From assembly GCA_035645695.1 (NCBI GenBank), contig DASQMC010000040.1:1-64000 (forward strand): DNA of 64,000 nucleotides, read 5' to 3'. The translations under genes were made by a program, and so were the position numbers. Below, piece after piece: positions 8,169 through 17,123 of this stretch (its first letter is position 1; each line of letters begins with the position of its first letter). The notes under the pieces were generated by a model. The model searched no databases and was not told the origin of the DNA. It saw nothing but the letters and a program-made list of their open reading frames with translations. This DNA comes from JAIVJZ01 sp035645695. GTDB taxonomy: Bacteria; Acidobacteriota; Blastocatellia; Pyrinomonadales; Pyrinomonadaceae.

Positions 8169-9383
8169 GTGAAGGAAAGCCGTCTCATAGTTTCTACGTC
8201 ATACCTCGTTAAAATCAGTTTTGCCTTACTCACAATCGTCGCCTTCATGTCGGTCGCGCGCGCGCAGACTCCCGCTAGCGAGTTGGACGCCGACGGCATC
8301 CAGAGACGTGTCACGCGCGCACGAGCGCTCGCAGCGGCGGGCAATCTCCCGGCCGCGCGCAGCGAACTCGAAGCCTTGCAACGCACGGCGGGCGTCGATC
8401 CGTCCGTGCGCGAGATCACGCTCGTGCTGCTCGCCGGTATCTACATCGATCAGGCCGATTACACATACGCGGAGAATTTGTTGAACGCGGCGTTTGCCGC
8501 GCGCTCGACGGGCGGCGAGAGCGCGGCGCGCGCTTACTTCGTGCTGGCGGGGCAGTTGCTTGGCGGCGTGCGCGCGCGACTCGAACGCTATCGCGTGTTC
8601 GGTTTGAACGTGGCCGACGAGGAGCTGCCGACGGAAGCCTCGGGCGATCTGGATCGGCTGCGAACGCTGCTTGAGCGCGTGTTCGCGCAAGGGCGGCAGT
8701 TGCGCGATGAGAACGCGCGGAACATGGACGCGTCGGCGTTGCTCGAAGAGGCCGCGGGCGTGCGCGTGCGGCTGGCGCGCAAGGAGGACGAGCGCGCGCG
8801 CTGGCAGGCGGAAGTGACGGATGCGCGCCAGCGTCTCATCGGCGCGGATCGGCGTGCGGCGAGCAACGGGGTGAACGCCCCCCTGACGCCGCGCACGCAG
8901 GCGAATACGACGCCCGTCGGCGCGAGCCAAATTGCCGCGCAACCCTCACAACCTTCTCCGACCACGTCGAACACCGCACCCGCAACCCCATCCAACGCCG
9001 CGACGGACGGCCGCCTTTCTTCACCCAGCGCGACGCAAAGCGAACGCGCGGCAACAACGCCCGCAGGCGTGCAAGCCGCCGCGACCGTGGCAGCAGCCGA
9101 CGGAAAGCCGCTCGAAGTCGGGTCGCTCTTGCCGAAGGCGACGGATAAACCCTCGCCCACCTATCCGCCGACGGCACGCGCCGCGCGCGTCGCCGGCAAG
9201 GTTACGGTCTTCCTGATGTTGGACGAAAAGGGGGCGGTGACGAAGATCGAGCGCACGGACGGGCCGCAACTCTTACGCGGCGCGGCGGCCGACGCGGCAC
9301 GCCGTTGGAAGTTTCGCCCGACGGTCGTCAACGGCCAGCCCGTGCGCGTCTCCGGTTTCATCAACTTCGTCTTCGCTCTTTAG
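8169..9383 (+). CDS. Secreted TonB C-terminal-domain protein
   Basis: A signal peptide (hydrophobic residues about 13-30, then VARAQT) leads into an alpha-helical region resembling TPR-type helices (residues 40-230). Next comes a Pro/Ala/Thr-rich linker (about 235-310). The C-terminal 85 residues form a TonB-type domain: PSPTYPPTARAARVAGKVTV, then the GAVTKIERTDGP, RRWKFRPT and GFINFVF elements. Such proteins in Acidobacteriota act in the periplasm, but whether this one energises an outer-membrane receptor cannot be told. The start is GTG. The TAG stop lies inside an inverted repeat. Confidence 0.8.
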   Translation: MKESRLIVSTSYLVKISFALLTIVAFMSVARAQTPASELDADGIQRRVTRARALAAAGNLPAARSELEALQRTAGVDPSVREITLVLLAGIYIDQADYTYAENLLNAAFAARSTGGESAARAYFVLAGQLLGGVRARLERYRVFGLNVADEELPTEASGDLDRLRTLLERVFAQGRQLRDENARNMDASALLEEAAGVRVRLARKEDERARWQAEVTDARQRLIGADRRAASNGVNAPLTPRTQANTTPVGASQIAAQPSQPSPTTSNTAPATPSNAATDGRLSSPSATQSERAATTPAGVQAAATVAAADGKPLEVGSLLPKATDKPSPTYPPTARAARVAGKVTVFLMLDEKGAVTKIERTDGPQLLRGAAADAARRWKFRPTVVNGQPVRVSGFINFVFAL

Positions 9384-9502
9384 CCTTTGCGTGGCAACCG
9401 TCGATGACGGTCGCAGGCTGCGAGCGGCGCGCGCACACAGTCGCGTGCTTCTCCGAAGGTAAAAGCGTGATCGCGCAAGCGTTAATTCGCCACAAAGGCT
9501 AA
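9380..9502. repeat. Inverted repeat enclosing the TonB-gene stop codon
   Basis: Positions 9380-9395 and 9489-9502 are near-perfect inverted copies (TTAGCCTTTGcGTGGC against GCCACAAAGGCTAA), separated by about 95 nt without an obvious gene. The left arm supplies the stop codon of the TonB-domain gene. Confidence 0.55.
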
Positions 9503-9541
9503 AGGCCGTTGGGAGCTTCTATCTCCCACCGGCCTTCTTCT
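9500..9541. terminator. Terminator between convergent TonB-domain and feo genes
   Basis: The stem AAGGCCGTTGGGAG/CTCCCACCGGCCTT has a 7-nt loop and is followed by a pyrimidine-rich TCTTCTTTCC run. It lies between convergent genes. Confidence 0.65.
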
Positions 9542-9580
9542 TTCCAGCTTCTTCTTCGCGCGTTGAACGAACGACACCGC

Positions 9581-9832
9581 TTATTTAGGCCGCCGCGTCG
9601 CGCTGCCCGCGCCGTTGATCTGGACGAGCACATTCTGTGGCCTCGTCGCGGTCGCCTTTGGTGGTTCGTCGCCGCCGCAACTCCCGCAGCCGCTCGCGCA
9701 CGAAGAGGGGGACGCCTGTCCCTCGTCGCCCGCGCGGAATGAACGCAGGCGCGCGAGGCCGCCCCGCCCCAGATAAATGAGCGCGGCCAGAATGATCAAC
9801 CACACGGCTATCGTCTGCCAGTCCTGAAACAT
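9581..9832 (-). CDS. FeoB-associated Cys-rich membrane protein
   Basis: This small protein (about 83 aa from the ATG at 9832) has one hydrophobic helix (TIAVWLIILAALIYLG), a basic stretch and a cysteine cluster (SSCASGCGSCGG). That is the pattern of the FeoB-associated Cys-rich membrane proteins found 3' of feoB in many bacteria. Its ATG lies just beyond the feoB stop codon on the same strand, so it is the third gene of the feo operon. A role in supporting or sensing Fe(II) transport is inferred from family and position. Confidence 0.75.
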   Translation of the reverse strand: MFQDWQTIAVWLIILAALIYLGRGGLARLRSFRAGDEGQASPSSCASGCGSCGGDEPPKATATRPQNVLVQINGAGSATRRPK

Positions 9833-9836
9833 CAGC

Positions 9837-12182
9837 TTAACTAAACCCCAGCAGCCGCCCGCCCTGATACGTGATGAACGACCCGGCATAAGCCAGCACG
9901 AGCATGTAGCTCACCATGAAGATCGGCCACCGCCACGAATTCGTCTCGCGTCGCACGATGGCGATGGTTGACATGCACTGGCAGGCCAGCACGAAAAAGA
10001 CCATCATCGAAACCGCCACGAGCGGCGTCCACGCCGGGCTGCCGTCCGCGCGCCGCGCGCCGCGCACCGCCTCGATCAGGGAGGCCGATTCCTCCGTCGC
10101 GTCCTCGCCGATGTTATAGACGATGCTCAGGGTCGAAACGAGCGTCTCGCGCGCGGCGAACGAGGCGATGAGTCCGATGCCCATCTTCCAATCGAAGCCG
10201 AGCGGCGCGATGGCCGGTTCGATCAGGCGACCGAGCCGTCCCGCGTAGCTCTGCCGTATCTGCTCGCCCGCGTCGCCGTCCACCGCCTCCGCCACGTTCG
10301 ACGCACCGGCGGCGGGTTGCACCGTCTCCACCCGTTCGGCGGTCGGCTCGCTCGCGCCGGGTGCGTTCGCCGTTCCGGCGGCGGCGTCCGTCGCCGTCAC
10401 TGCGGCGCCGTCGCCCCCGGCGCGACCCGCCGTGGTATTCGTGCGCGGGAAAGTGACGAGCGCCCAGAGCAATATCGAGATGGCGAGGATAACCGTGCCC
10501 GCGCGACGAATGAACATCCACGAGCGAGCGCGGATCGTCTGGAGCACATTGAAAGGATTCGGCATCCGGTAAGGCGGTAACTCCAGAACGAGCGGCGGCG
10601 GCGGCGACTTCAAGATCGTGTGCTTCAACACCCACGCGACGGCCACCGCCACCGCGATCCCCAGCAGGTACATCGCCATGATGATGACGACGCCCACCGA
10701 CAGGACTCCGAGCAGTTTCTCCTCGCCCGAGAAGAAAGCCGCGATCATCAGCGTGTAGACCGGCAGGCGCGCCGAGCAACTCATAAACGGCGCGATCAAA
10801 ATCGTCGCCAGGCGATCCTTCGGGTTCTCGATTGTCCGCGTCGCCATGACGCCCGGAATGGCGCACGCGAAACTGCTCAGGAGCGGCATGAACGCCTTGC
10901 CGTGCAGCCCGACGCCGCGCATCAATCTGTCCATCAGGAACGCGGCGCGCGCCATGTAGCCGCTATCTTCCAGGAGCGAGATGAAGAAAAAGAGCAGTAG
11001 AATTTGCGGCAGGAAGACTAGCACGCCGCCGACGCCCGCGACGACGCCGTCAACGAGCAAGTCGGTCAACAGGCCGGGTTGCAACGCGCCGCGCACGAGC
11101 GCACCGAGACGGCCGAAACCGCCGTCGATCAGATCCATCGGCAATTGCGCCCAGGAGAAGATCGTCTGGAGAATGAGGAGCATCACCGCGAGCAGGATGA
11201 GGGGGCCGAAAAACTTGTGCGTGACGAAATGATCGATTCGATCCGTGCGTCGCGTGCGTCCCGGCCTATGGTCGCGCACCGTGCGGCGCGCGACGCCCTC
11301 GATCCAGTTGTAACGCGCGAGCAGCGGCTCCTGCCACCAGCGCGAATTTCCCTCCGCGAGCCGCGCGCGGGCGGACGTGACGGCCGCCTGACGCTCCGAC
11401 GCTTCCGGCAACTCTTCCGCGTAGAGTTCGACGAGCGCGCCGTAACGTCGCGCTCTCGCATCCGTCGCGGCATCCGTCGTCGTGTTCGCCTGCGCGCCGT
11501 CGTCGTCGCCGCCGTCTGCGGGCACGTCGAGCGCGGCGAGGGCATCGAGTTCGCGTTCGGCTTCCGCGGAGAGATGCCAACCCGCGACGGGCGGCGCGGC
11601 CTGCGCGGCGCTGAGCACCGCCTCGGCCAGCGCGTCGAGTCCTTCATGTTGCGTCGCGATGACGGGGACGACCGGCACGCCGAGCGCATCGGACAAGCGC
11701 GCCGCGTCTATCTCCAGCTTGTGCCGCTTGGCGAGGTCGATCATGGTTAGGGCGACGACGAGCGGGCGGCCGGTTTCGAGCAGTTGCGTGGCGAGGTAGA
11801 GATTGCGTTCGAGGTTAGTGGCGTCAACGACGGCGATGATGCAATCGGGCATGGGGACGCTCGCCAGTCGTCCCGTGATCACGTCGCGCGCGATCTGTTC
11901 GTCAATCGAGTTGGCGTCGAGGCTGTAGAGGCCGGGCAGGTCGATGAGTTGCGAGGGCGGCAGGCTGGGCGCGATTTGCCACTGCCCCTCTTTGCGCTCC
12001 ACGGTCACGCCGGGGTAGTTGGCTACCTTTTGCCGCAAGCCCGTAAGCGCGTTGAAGAGGCTCGTCTTGCCCGCGTTCGGGTTGCCCGCCAGCGCGACCG
12101 TAAGCGGCCTCGCCGGAGCATCGTCCGCCTGCGTTGCGACTGTCTCCACGGCCGTGGAGGAGGATTTCAGGGTCGTGCTCAT
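9837..12182 (-). CDS. feoB: Ferrous iron transport protein B
   Basis: This is an inner-membrane Fe(II) transporter with an N-terminal GTPase domain. G1 is GNPNAGKTS (residues 33-41), G3 is DLPG, and the G4 position reads TMID where most FeoB proteins have N-x-x-D. The membrane part has two Gate domains, including LSSFACAIPGVMATR and FMSCSARLPVYTL. A low-complexity Ala/Gly/Thr-rich insertion of roughly 70 residues interrupts the region between the Gate domains, near residues 570-640. The length of 781 aa is normal. A heptamer repeat, and no Shine-Dalgarno, lies immediately upstream, between feoA and feoB. Confidence 0.95.
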   Translation of the reverse strand: MSTTLKSSSTAVETVATQADDAPARPLTVALAGNPNAGKTSLFNALTGLRQKVANYPGVTVERKEGQWQIAPSLPPSQLIDLPGLYSLDANSIDEQIARDVITGRLASVPMPDCIIAVVDATNLERNLYLATQLLETGRPLVVALTMIDLAKRHKLEIDAARLSDALGVPVVPVIATQHEGLDALAEAVLSAAQAAPPVAGWHLSAEAERELDALAALDVPADGGDDDGAQANTTTDAATDARARRYGALVELYAEELPEASERQAAVTSARARLAEGNSRWWQEPLLARYNWIEGVARRTVRDHRPGRTRRTDRIDHFVTHKFFGPLILLAVMLLILQTIFSWAQLPMDLIDGGFGRLGALVRGALQPGLLTDLLVDGVVAGVGGVLVFLPQILLLFFFISLLEDSGYMARAAFLMDRLMRGVGLHGKAFMPLLSSFACAIPGVMATRTIENPKDRLATILIAPFMSCSARLPVYTLMIAAFFSGEEKLLGVLSVGVVIIMAMYLLGIAVAVAVAWVLKHTILKSPPPPLVLELPPYRMPNPFNVLQTIRARSWMFIRRAGTVILAISILLWALVTFPRTNTTAGRAGGDGAAVTATDAAAGTANAPGASEPTAERVETVQPAAGASNVAEAVDGDAGEQIRQSYAGRLGRLIEPAIAPLGFDWKMGIGLIASFAARETLVSTLSIVYNIGEDATEESASLIEAVRGARRADGSPAWTPLVAVSMMVFFVLACQCMSTIAIVRRETNSWRWPIFMVSYMLVLAYAGSFITYQGGRLLGFS

Positions 12183-12188
12183 AAAAAA

Positions 12189-12263
12189 GTGAATCGTGAA
12201 TCGTAAATCGTGAACGGAAAAAGGAGTTCTTCCGATTCACGATTTACGATTCACGATTTACGG
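12189..12263. repeat. Heptamer inverted repeat between feoA and feoB
   Basis: The left arm 12189-12219 is made of AATCGTG/AATCGTA units. The right arm 12231-12263 is the reverse complement, and the loop is 11 nt. The feoA stop codon (12258-12260, minus strand) lies within the right arm, and the left arm ends seven bases before the feoB start. Confidence 0.9.
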
Positions 12264-12575
12264 CTTTCCCTTGTCACTTGTGACTACTTTGATCGTTTGA
12301 GCTTCGGCGCGGCGCAGGGCAAGGTGGTAGCCGCGCACGCGCACCTCTATGGGATCGCCGAGCGGGGCAGCCTTGATAACGCACACGGGCGCGCCGGGCA
12401 CGACGCCCATCTCCATCAGGCGACGCGCCACCGCGCTCTCGCCGTCAACCGACAGGACGCGCGCCTCCGTGCCGTATGGCAGAGCGTCGAGCGTCGTCGC
12501 GGCACGGCGTCCGGGCGGCGTTTCGCCGGGTGACGGCGCGTCTATGTCTGTAAAATTGTTGCCCTGTGAAACCAT
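12258..12575 (-). CDS. feoA: Ferrous iron transport protein A
   Basis: This small cytoplasmic SH3-like protein supports FeoB. The FeoA core is clear: LPYGTEARVLSV, the RRLMEMGVVPGAPV helix-turn, and the C-terminal DPIEVRVRGYHLALRRAEAQTI strand pair. The 105 aa include an N-terminal extension of about 25 residues. It is the first gene of the feo operon. A good promoter with a palindrome over its -35 box lies about 110 nt upstream. Confidence 0.93.
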   Translation of the reverse strand: MVSQGNNFTDIDAPSPGETPPGRRAATTLDALPYGTEARVLSVDGESAVARRLMEMGVVPGAPVCVIKAAPLGDPIEVRVRGYHLALRRAEAQTIKVVTSDKGKP

Positions 12576-12681
12576 CTCTGATTGCTTAACGCCCGGCGCG
12601 CGGTTCGGTTTGAGGAGACGCGCCGGTATGAGTTTGAAACCGTATCATCCGCTTGATCTCTCGCGACGCCGATCGCGCAGG

Positions 12682-12715
12682 AGTATAGCCTAGTTGAAAT
12701 CAATTTTCAATTTCA
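12682..12715 (-). promoter_or_regulatory. feo operon promoter with overlapping palindrome
   Basis: On the minus strand, TTGAAA (12705-12710), a 17-nt spacer and TATACT (12682-12687) make a strong sigma-70-type promoter. The -35 box lies inside a palindromic block (12695-12715) whose outer six bases, TGAAAT and ATTTCA, are perfectly inverted. That arrangement fits repression by a Fur-like protein. The regulator is an inference; a Fur-family gene is present at 35.3 kb. Confidence 0.55.
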
Positions 12716-12764
12716 TTTAGGGGCGACATGTTTTGTGCCGGTGAAGTGAGGGTGAAGAAGAACG

Positions 12765-14345
12765 CTACTGGGCGTTGAGCGGAATGATCGAGAGGTCCGC
12801 GCGGACGGGGCCGAGCGGCGTGGTGGCCGTGAGGCGCAAGGGTAAGCGGCGGCGATCCGCGCCGACCCAGAGTCGCAGTTGGAAGCGGTCGCCCTGCGCG
12901 TCGTCGGTGGCGAGCGCGAGTTGGTAGGTGGGAATGCGTTTTCCCCCGATTTCAATCGTCTCGCGTTTGAGCGAACTGATGAAGAGGGTGCGCGGGCGTT
13001 TGTTGATGAGCAGGGAGACGGCGTTGCGTTTTGGCGGCGTCAGGTCGAACGAGCGCAGGGCGTAGATGACCGAGACGAGATCGTAAGTGCCTACGGGAAT
13101 CTCTATTGTGCTGCCGTCCGTGACGGTGGCCGAGCCGCGTTCCTGATCGAGCGAGACGACGCCCTGCAAGCGATGATTGCCCTCGCGAATTTGCAACTGC
13201 GTGCGGAAGGGCAGCAGGGTTTTGGCGTCAACGTAAGTCTCGATCTTGTCTGCGACGGGGAAGACTTGTTGGAGGGCGTTGGCCGTCGCCATCGTGGCCG
13301 ATAGCCAGAGGCCGTCGCGCCCGGCGTACCTGCCGCGCGCGCGGACGTGATAGTTGGCGACGCCGACGGGCTGCGGCGACGTGCCGAGGAAGAAATTAAA
13401 GTTTAACTGCTCGCCTACTTTGAAGGGCAGATCATTAGACGTATCCGTGTTTGCTCCCGCCGTCTCCGCAGGGACATCACTCCCGGCTGGAGGGGGCACG
13501 ACCACACGCGCCGGGGTCGGGGTGACTTCGGGCGGTTGCGCGTTTTCGGCCACGTTACCCGGCGGAAGCGTCGTCGTTACGTTAATCAATTCCGAACTCG
13601 CGAGTTCGGCGCGTATCTCGCCGCTCTTGAGTCTAAGGGTGAGGAGCACCGGCACGCGTCGCTCGTCGTCGCTGAAATAGAGGCGCGGGCGGTAGTCGTT
13701 GATGGTCGAATTGTTGCGCCCGCGCAGTTGCGTCACGATGGCATTGAACGTGCCGGCAGCGGTCTTCACCGGCTCTCGCCCGACGACGCGCAATTCAGCA
13801 TCGTACGACACGCCGTCGGCCTCGGCTCTGATGGGATAAGACGCGCCCGCCGCGAGGGGCAGGGCGCGCAGGCGATAGAGCGAGGAGAGAAAATCGTAAG
13901 TCGCGGGCGTGGCCTGAATGGCGGGAGCGGGTTGCCCTGAGCCGTTCGACGCCGCCGACGCCCCTCCGCCTTCGTATCTCTGGAATCGCGTGCGAAAGGG
14001 AAGCCCGGTTTGCGGGTCAACGTAGGATGTGTACTCGTTATTAATGGCGTAGAGCGCGGCGCGCACGACGCCTGTGGTCTGGACGCGCGCGCGCAGTTCA
14101 AAGCCGTCGCGGTCGAAGAAACGTCCGCGCCCGGCGTTGAACAATTCGATATGACCCGCGTCGGAGAAGTTGGAGAAGGAGACGTTGTAGGTCAGTTTCT
14201 CGCCCGCCTGATAGGGCGCGGGGGAAAACCCACCCGCCGCGCCGCCGCCGTCCGGAGTTTGCTGCGCGAAGGCGAAAGCGGAGAATACCAGTGAGACGAA
14301 CAGGAATGTGAACGCCGCTTGAAGCAGACTGTGTCTTCGATACAA
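12765..14345 (-). CDS. Secreted protein with two DUF3108-like domains
   Basis: This predicted exported protein (526 aa) has the signal sequence LLQAAFTFLFVSLVFSAFAFAQQ. It contains two copies of a DUF3108-like unit, about residues 45-260 and 300-520. Each begins with a GEKLTYNVSF / GEQLNFNFFL strand, continues through YVDPQTGLPFRTRFQ / YVDAKTLLPFRTQLQ, and includes a DFLSSLYRLRAL / DLVSVIYALRSF helix. A Pro/Ala/Thr linker joins them. Single-domain DUF3108 proteins are commoner. The start is TTG with GAGGAAG six bases upstream. Function is unknown; a related single-domain gene lies at 59.3 kb. Confidence 0.75.
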   Translation of the reverse strand: MYRRHSLLQAAFTFLFVSLVFSAFAFAQQTPDGGGAAGGFSPAPYQAGEKLTYNVSFSNFSDAGHIELFNAGRGRFFDRDGFELRARVQTTGVVRAALYAINNEYTSYVDPQTGLPFRTRFQRYEGGGASAASNGSGQPAPAIQATPATYDFLSSLYRLRALPLAAGASYPIRAEADGVSYDAELRVVGREPVKTAAGTFNAIVTQLRGRNNSTINDYRPRLYFSDDERRVPVLLTLRLKSGEIRAELASSELINVTTTLPPGNVAENAQPPEVTPTPARVVVPPPAGSDVPAETAGANTDTSNDLPFKVGEQLNFNFFLGTSPQPVGVANYHVRARGRYAGRDGLWLSATMATANALQQVFPVADKIETYVDAKTLLPFRTQLQIREGNHRLQGVVSLDQERGSATVTDGSTIEIPVGTYDLVSVIYALRSFDLTPPKRNAVSLLINKRPRTLFISSLKRETIEIGGKRIPTYQLALATDDAQGDRFQLRLWVGADRRRLPLRLTATTPLGPVRADLSIIPLNAQ

Positions 14346-14605
14346 AAGTAACTTCCTCGTTTCCGCAGGTTCGCTCGAACTTCTCTCTCAAGGCACGCGC
14401 CGCGCACCGCGGCGCATACGCATTACACGCCGCACACATGCACACCGTTCCTAAACCTTCGCCGGGAGAATTAGTGTCCGATAGCTTACACCACACGACC
14501 TCGGGCGCGCACCTGTCGAAGGCTCGCCGCGAGCGGGATTTATCCGCGCCCCCGCGCATGTCGCGGCGGTGAGGGCTTTAAGAAACCGCCGCCCCAAACT
14601 ATATA

Positions 14606-15325
14606 TCAAGACCGGGCGCGCTCCATCTCGGCGACGAGCTCCTGCGCCGCGCGCAGAGGATCAACTGCGTTCAGGATCGCGCGACCGACGACGATGTAAT
14701 CAGCCCCGGCGCGCACCGCTTCGGCGGGCGTCATCACGCGTCTCTGATCGTCGTGCGCCGAGGCGGACGGCCTCACGCCGGGTGTGACGAGCAGGAAATT
14801 TTCGCGCGCGACGACGGAGCGCACGGGCGCGATCTCGTGCGCGGAGGCAACCACGCCGTCAAGCCCGCTCGAATCGGCCAGCGCGGCCAGCGTCTTCACC
14901 TGTTCCTCCAACGCGCGCGAAACGCCTGTCTCCGCGAGCACGCCCGCGTCCGCGCTCGTGAGCACTGTGACGGCGACGAGCGCGGGGCGGGTCAAGCCTT
15001 CGCGCTCGGCCGTCTCGCCGGTGGCCTCCGCAGCGCGCCGCATCATCTCGCCGCCGCCCGCCGCGTGAACGTTGAAGAGCGAGACGCCGAGCCTGACGGC
15101 TTCGCGACACGCGGCGGCGACCGTGTTCGGGATGTCGTGGAACTTGAGGTCGAGGAAGACGCGCCCGCCCTGCGCCACGATCTCGCGCACCAACCCCGGC
15201 CCGGCGGCGGTGAACAGTTGCGAGCCGATCTTGAACATGCCCGCCTCTGCGCCGAGCAGCGTAAATAGCCTGCGCGCCTCGTTCGCAGTATCCACGTCAA
15301 GCGCGATAATCAGTTTGTTGTTCAT
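14606..15325 (-). CDS. pyrF: Orotidine 5'-phosphate decarboxylase
   Basis: This is the final step of UMP synthesis (OMP to UMP plus CO2). The catalytic D-x-K-x-x-D motif is visible in FLDLKFHDIPNT near residue 60. The C-terminal LVTPGVRPS and DYIVVGRAI phosphate-binding elements are also present. The 239 aa fit group I enzymes. It follows pyrD on the minus strand, separated by a heptamer inverted repeat, and no Shine-Dalgarno is seen before its ATG. Confidence 0.95.
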   Translation of the reverse strand: MNNKLIIALDVDTANEARRLFTLLGAEAGMFKIGSQLFTAAGPGLVREIVAQGGRVFLDLKFHDIPNTVAAACREAVRLGVSLFNVHAAGGGEMMRRAAEATGETAEREGLTRPALVAVTVLTSADAGVLAETGVSRALEEQVKTLAALADSSGLDGVVASAHEIAPVRSVVARENFLLVTPGVRPSASAHDDQRRVMTPAEAVRAGADYIVVGRAILNAVDPLRAAQELVAEMERARS

Positions 15326-15333
15326 GGTGATAG

Positions 15334-15454
15334 AGCCGTCAGCTATCAGCGGTCAGCCGTCAGCTTCAAGACAGAGTTGCCGGCGTTCGGTCGTCAGCTA
15401 CCGGGAAACGAGTAAGGCTTAAAGCTGACGGCTGACCGCTGACGGCTGAGAGCT
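15334..15454. repeat. Heptamer inverted repeat between pyrD and pyrF
   Basis: The left arm 15334-15366 consists of CAGCCGT/CAGCGGT-type 7-nt units. The right arm 15421-15454 is the reverse complement. About 54 nt of unrelated sequence lies between. The right arm reaches the pyrD stop codon and the left arm ends eight bases before the pyrF start. Confidence 0.9.
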
Positions 15455-16574
15455 ATTCGGCGCGACAGCCGACAGCCTCGTCGAGTGTGTGAAAGCCCTC
15501 GCGCCGGAGAATCTCCGCCAGCCCTTCGTTGATGTCGCGCGCGGCGGTAACGCCTTCGTAGATGAAACCCGTATAGAGTTGCACGAGGCTCGCCCCGGCG
15601 CAAATCTTTTCCCAGGCGTCCGTCGCATTGAAGATGCCGCCGACTCCGATGATCCTGATCGCGCCGCGCGAGAGACGGTACAGGGCGCGAATCACCTCCG
15701 TCGAACGCGCGCCGAGGGGCGCGCCGCTCAAGCCCCCCGCGCCTATCCTCGTGACGACGCTCGCCGGTGTGTTCGATAAATTCTCACGCGCAATCGTCGT
15801 GTTGGTGGCGATGATGCCGTCAATCCCCGTGCGGCGCACGACATCCACGATCATTTCGAGGTCGCCCTCTCCGAGGTCGGGCGCGACTTTCACCAGCAGC
15901 GGCACGCGCCGCGCCGTAGTTACAATTTGCCCGGCGCGGAGCGACAATTCCTGTCTGCGCTTTTGCAGCGCGGCGAGCAATTCCGTGAGCGCGTCGGCGC
16001 GTTGCAATTCACGCAGGTTGGGCGTATTCGGCGAACTCACGTTGATCGTTATGTAGTCCGCGTGCGGGTACACGATCTCGAAACTGGCGAGGTAATCGGC
16101 GGTCGCCTCCGCCACTTCGACCACACGGCTCTTGCCGATGTTGATGCCGAGCACGCAATTGGGGCGTCCGTGCTGTTCAAGCCGCGCGGCGAGCGCAGCC
16201 GCGCCGTCGTTGTTGAAGCCCTGCCGGTTGATGAGCGCGCGATCCGCCGGCAGACGGAACAGGCGCGGTTGCGGATTGCCCGGCTGCGCAAGGTGCGTCA
16301 CCGTTCCCACTTCCAGAAAGCCGAATCCGAGTGCGGCCAACGCGCGCGACGCCGTCCCGTTCTTATCGAAACCCGCCGCCAAGCCCACCGGATTGCTGAA
16401 ACTCAACCCGAAGCGTTCGAGTTTCCCGAACGGCTCGCGCGCCAGACGGCTCGCGGCCAGACGCTTCACTCCCTCCGGCTTCAAGGCGACGGCGAGCGCG
16501 TGCAGAGCGAACTCGTGCGCCGTCTCCGGCGCGAGACGAAACAGGGCGGGGCGCACGAGCGAACGATAGAGCAT
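15453..16574 (-). CDS. pyrD: Dihydroorotate dehydrogenase (quinone), class 2
   Basis: This membrane-associated FMN enzyme oxidises dihydroorotate with quinone. The N-terminal helical region expected of class 2 enzymes is present (MLYRSLVRPALFRLAPETAHE). It is followed by PVGLAAGFDKNG, the FLEVGTVTHLAQPGN substrate loop, INVSSPNTPNLRE with the catalytic Ser, and VKVAPDLGE. The 373 aa are normal. pyrF lies downstream on the same strand. Confidence 0.95.
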   Translation of the reverse strand: MLYRSLVRPALFRLAPETAHEFALHALAVALKPEGVKRLAASRLAREPFGKLERFGLSFSNPVGLAAGFDKNGTASRALAALGFGFLEVGTVTHLAQPGNPQPRLFRLPADRALINRQGFNNDGAAALAARLEQHGRPNCVLGINIGKSRVVEVAEATADYLASFEIVYPHADYITINVSSPNTPNLRELQRADALTELLAALQKRRQELSLRAGQIVTTARRVPLLVKVAPDLGEGDLEMIVDVVRRTGIDGIIATNTTIARENLSNTPASVVTRIGAGGLSGAPLGARSTEVIRALYRLSRGAIRIIGVGGIFNATDAWEKICAGASLVQLYTGFIYEGVTAARDINEGLAEILRREGFHTLDEAVGCRAE

Positions 16575-16979
16575 TGAAGAATTGACGAGCGGCGAATGAC
16601 GGGTAAACGGGTAATAAGAGCGATTCGCAGTTTATCTCCTCATCCGTCGCTTGTCACTCGCTTGCCACTCTTCCCGGCCGCGGCGCAAGTTCCCGACTCG
16701 TACCCGCGTCTGCGAGGCTCAGCGAAGCACCTCGGAGGGCGGTTTGATCCCGACCCCGGCGCATGTGATTGTTATCATAATGTACCGGATGCCGGAATTA
16801 TAAGATTTCCGCAGGTCTACTCGTGGAGAGCTGTCTGTACCTAAACGTAATCAGGATGGAAGCCTAAAGGTTCCGCTTCGGAAGCATAACAGTTCCGTTG
16901 GTGCAACTCCGCTGATCAGGAATCAAGGCGGCGCGGGGTGGTGGTCATCTGCCACGACAGGCATGAGAGAAGTTTACGA
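16575..16979. other. Long intergenic region between pyrD and a secreted-protein gene
   Basis: No credible gene is seen in this divergent spacer. Positions about 16850-16960 can form several short hairpins (for example TTCCG-CTT-CGGAA), but no known riboswitch core was recognised and the segment lies upstream of the promoter at 16980. Confidence 0.4.
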
Positions 16980-17008
16980 TTGACAAAAAAATTGGCTGAG
17001 GCTAATGT
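16980..17008 (+). promoter_or_regulatory. Strong promoter for the large secreted protein
   Basis: A perfect -35 TTGACA (16980-16985), a 17-nt spacer and -10 TAATGT (17003-17008) are present. Transcription would begin near 17015, giving a leader of about 110 nt with a GGAG Shine-Dalgarno before the ATG at 17124. Confidence 0.65.
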
Positions 17009-17123
17009 GTGCGCCACCATATGGCATCCCGCAGTCGTCAGATGCCGACTCATCCGTAAGTCTTACCGTTTTCAGCGCCTTAAGCATTGTCTCTCGCTAA
17101 ACATTTCAAGGAGCAAAACCCCC

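Noticed and set aside
16850..16960. Possible riboswitch upstream of the large secreted protein
   Set aside because: Hairpins are short, no class matches, and the segment is upstream of the promoter at 16980.
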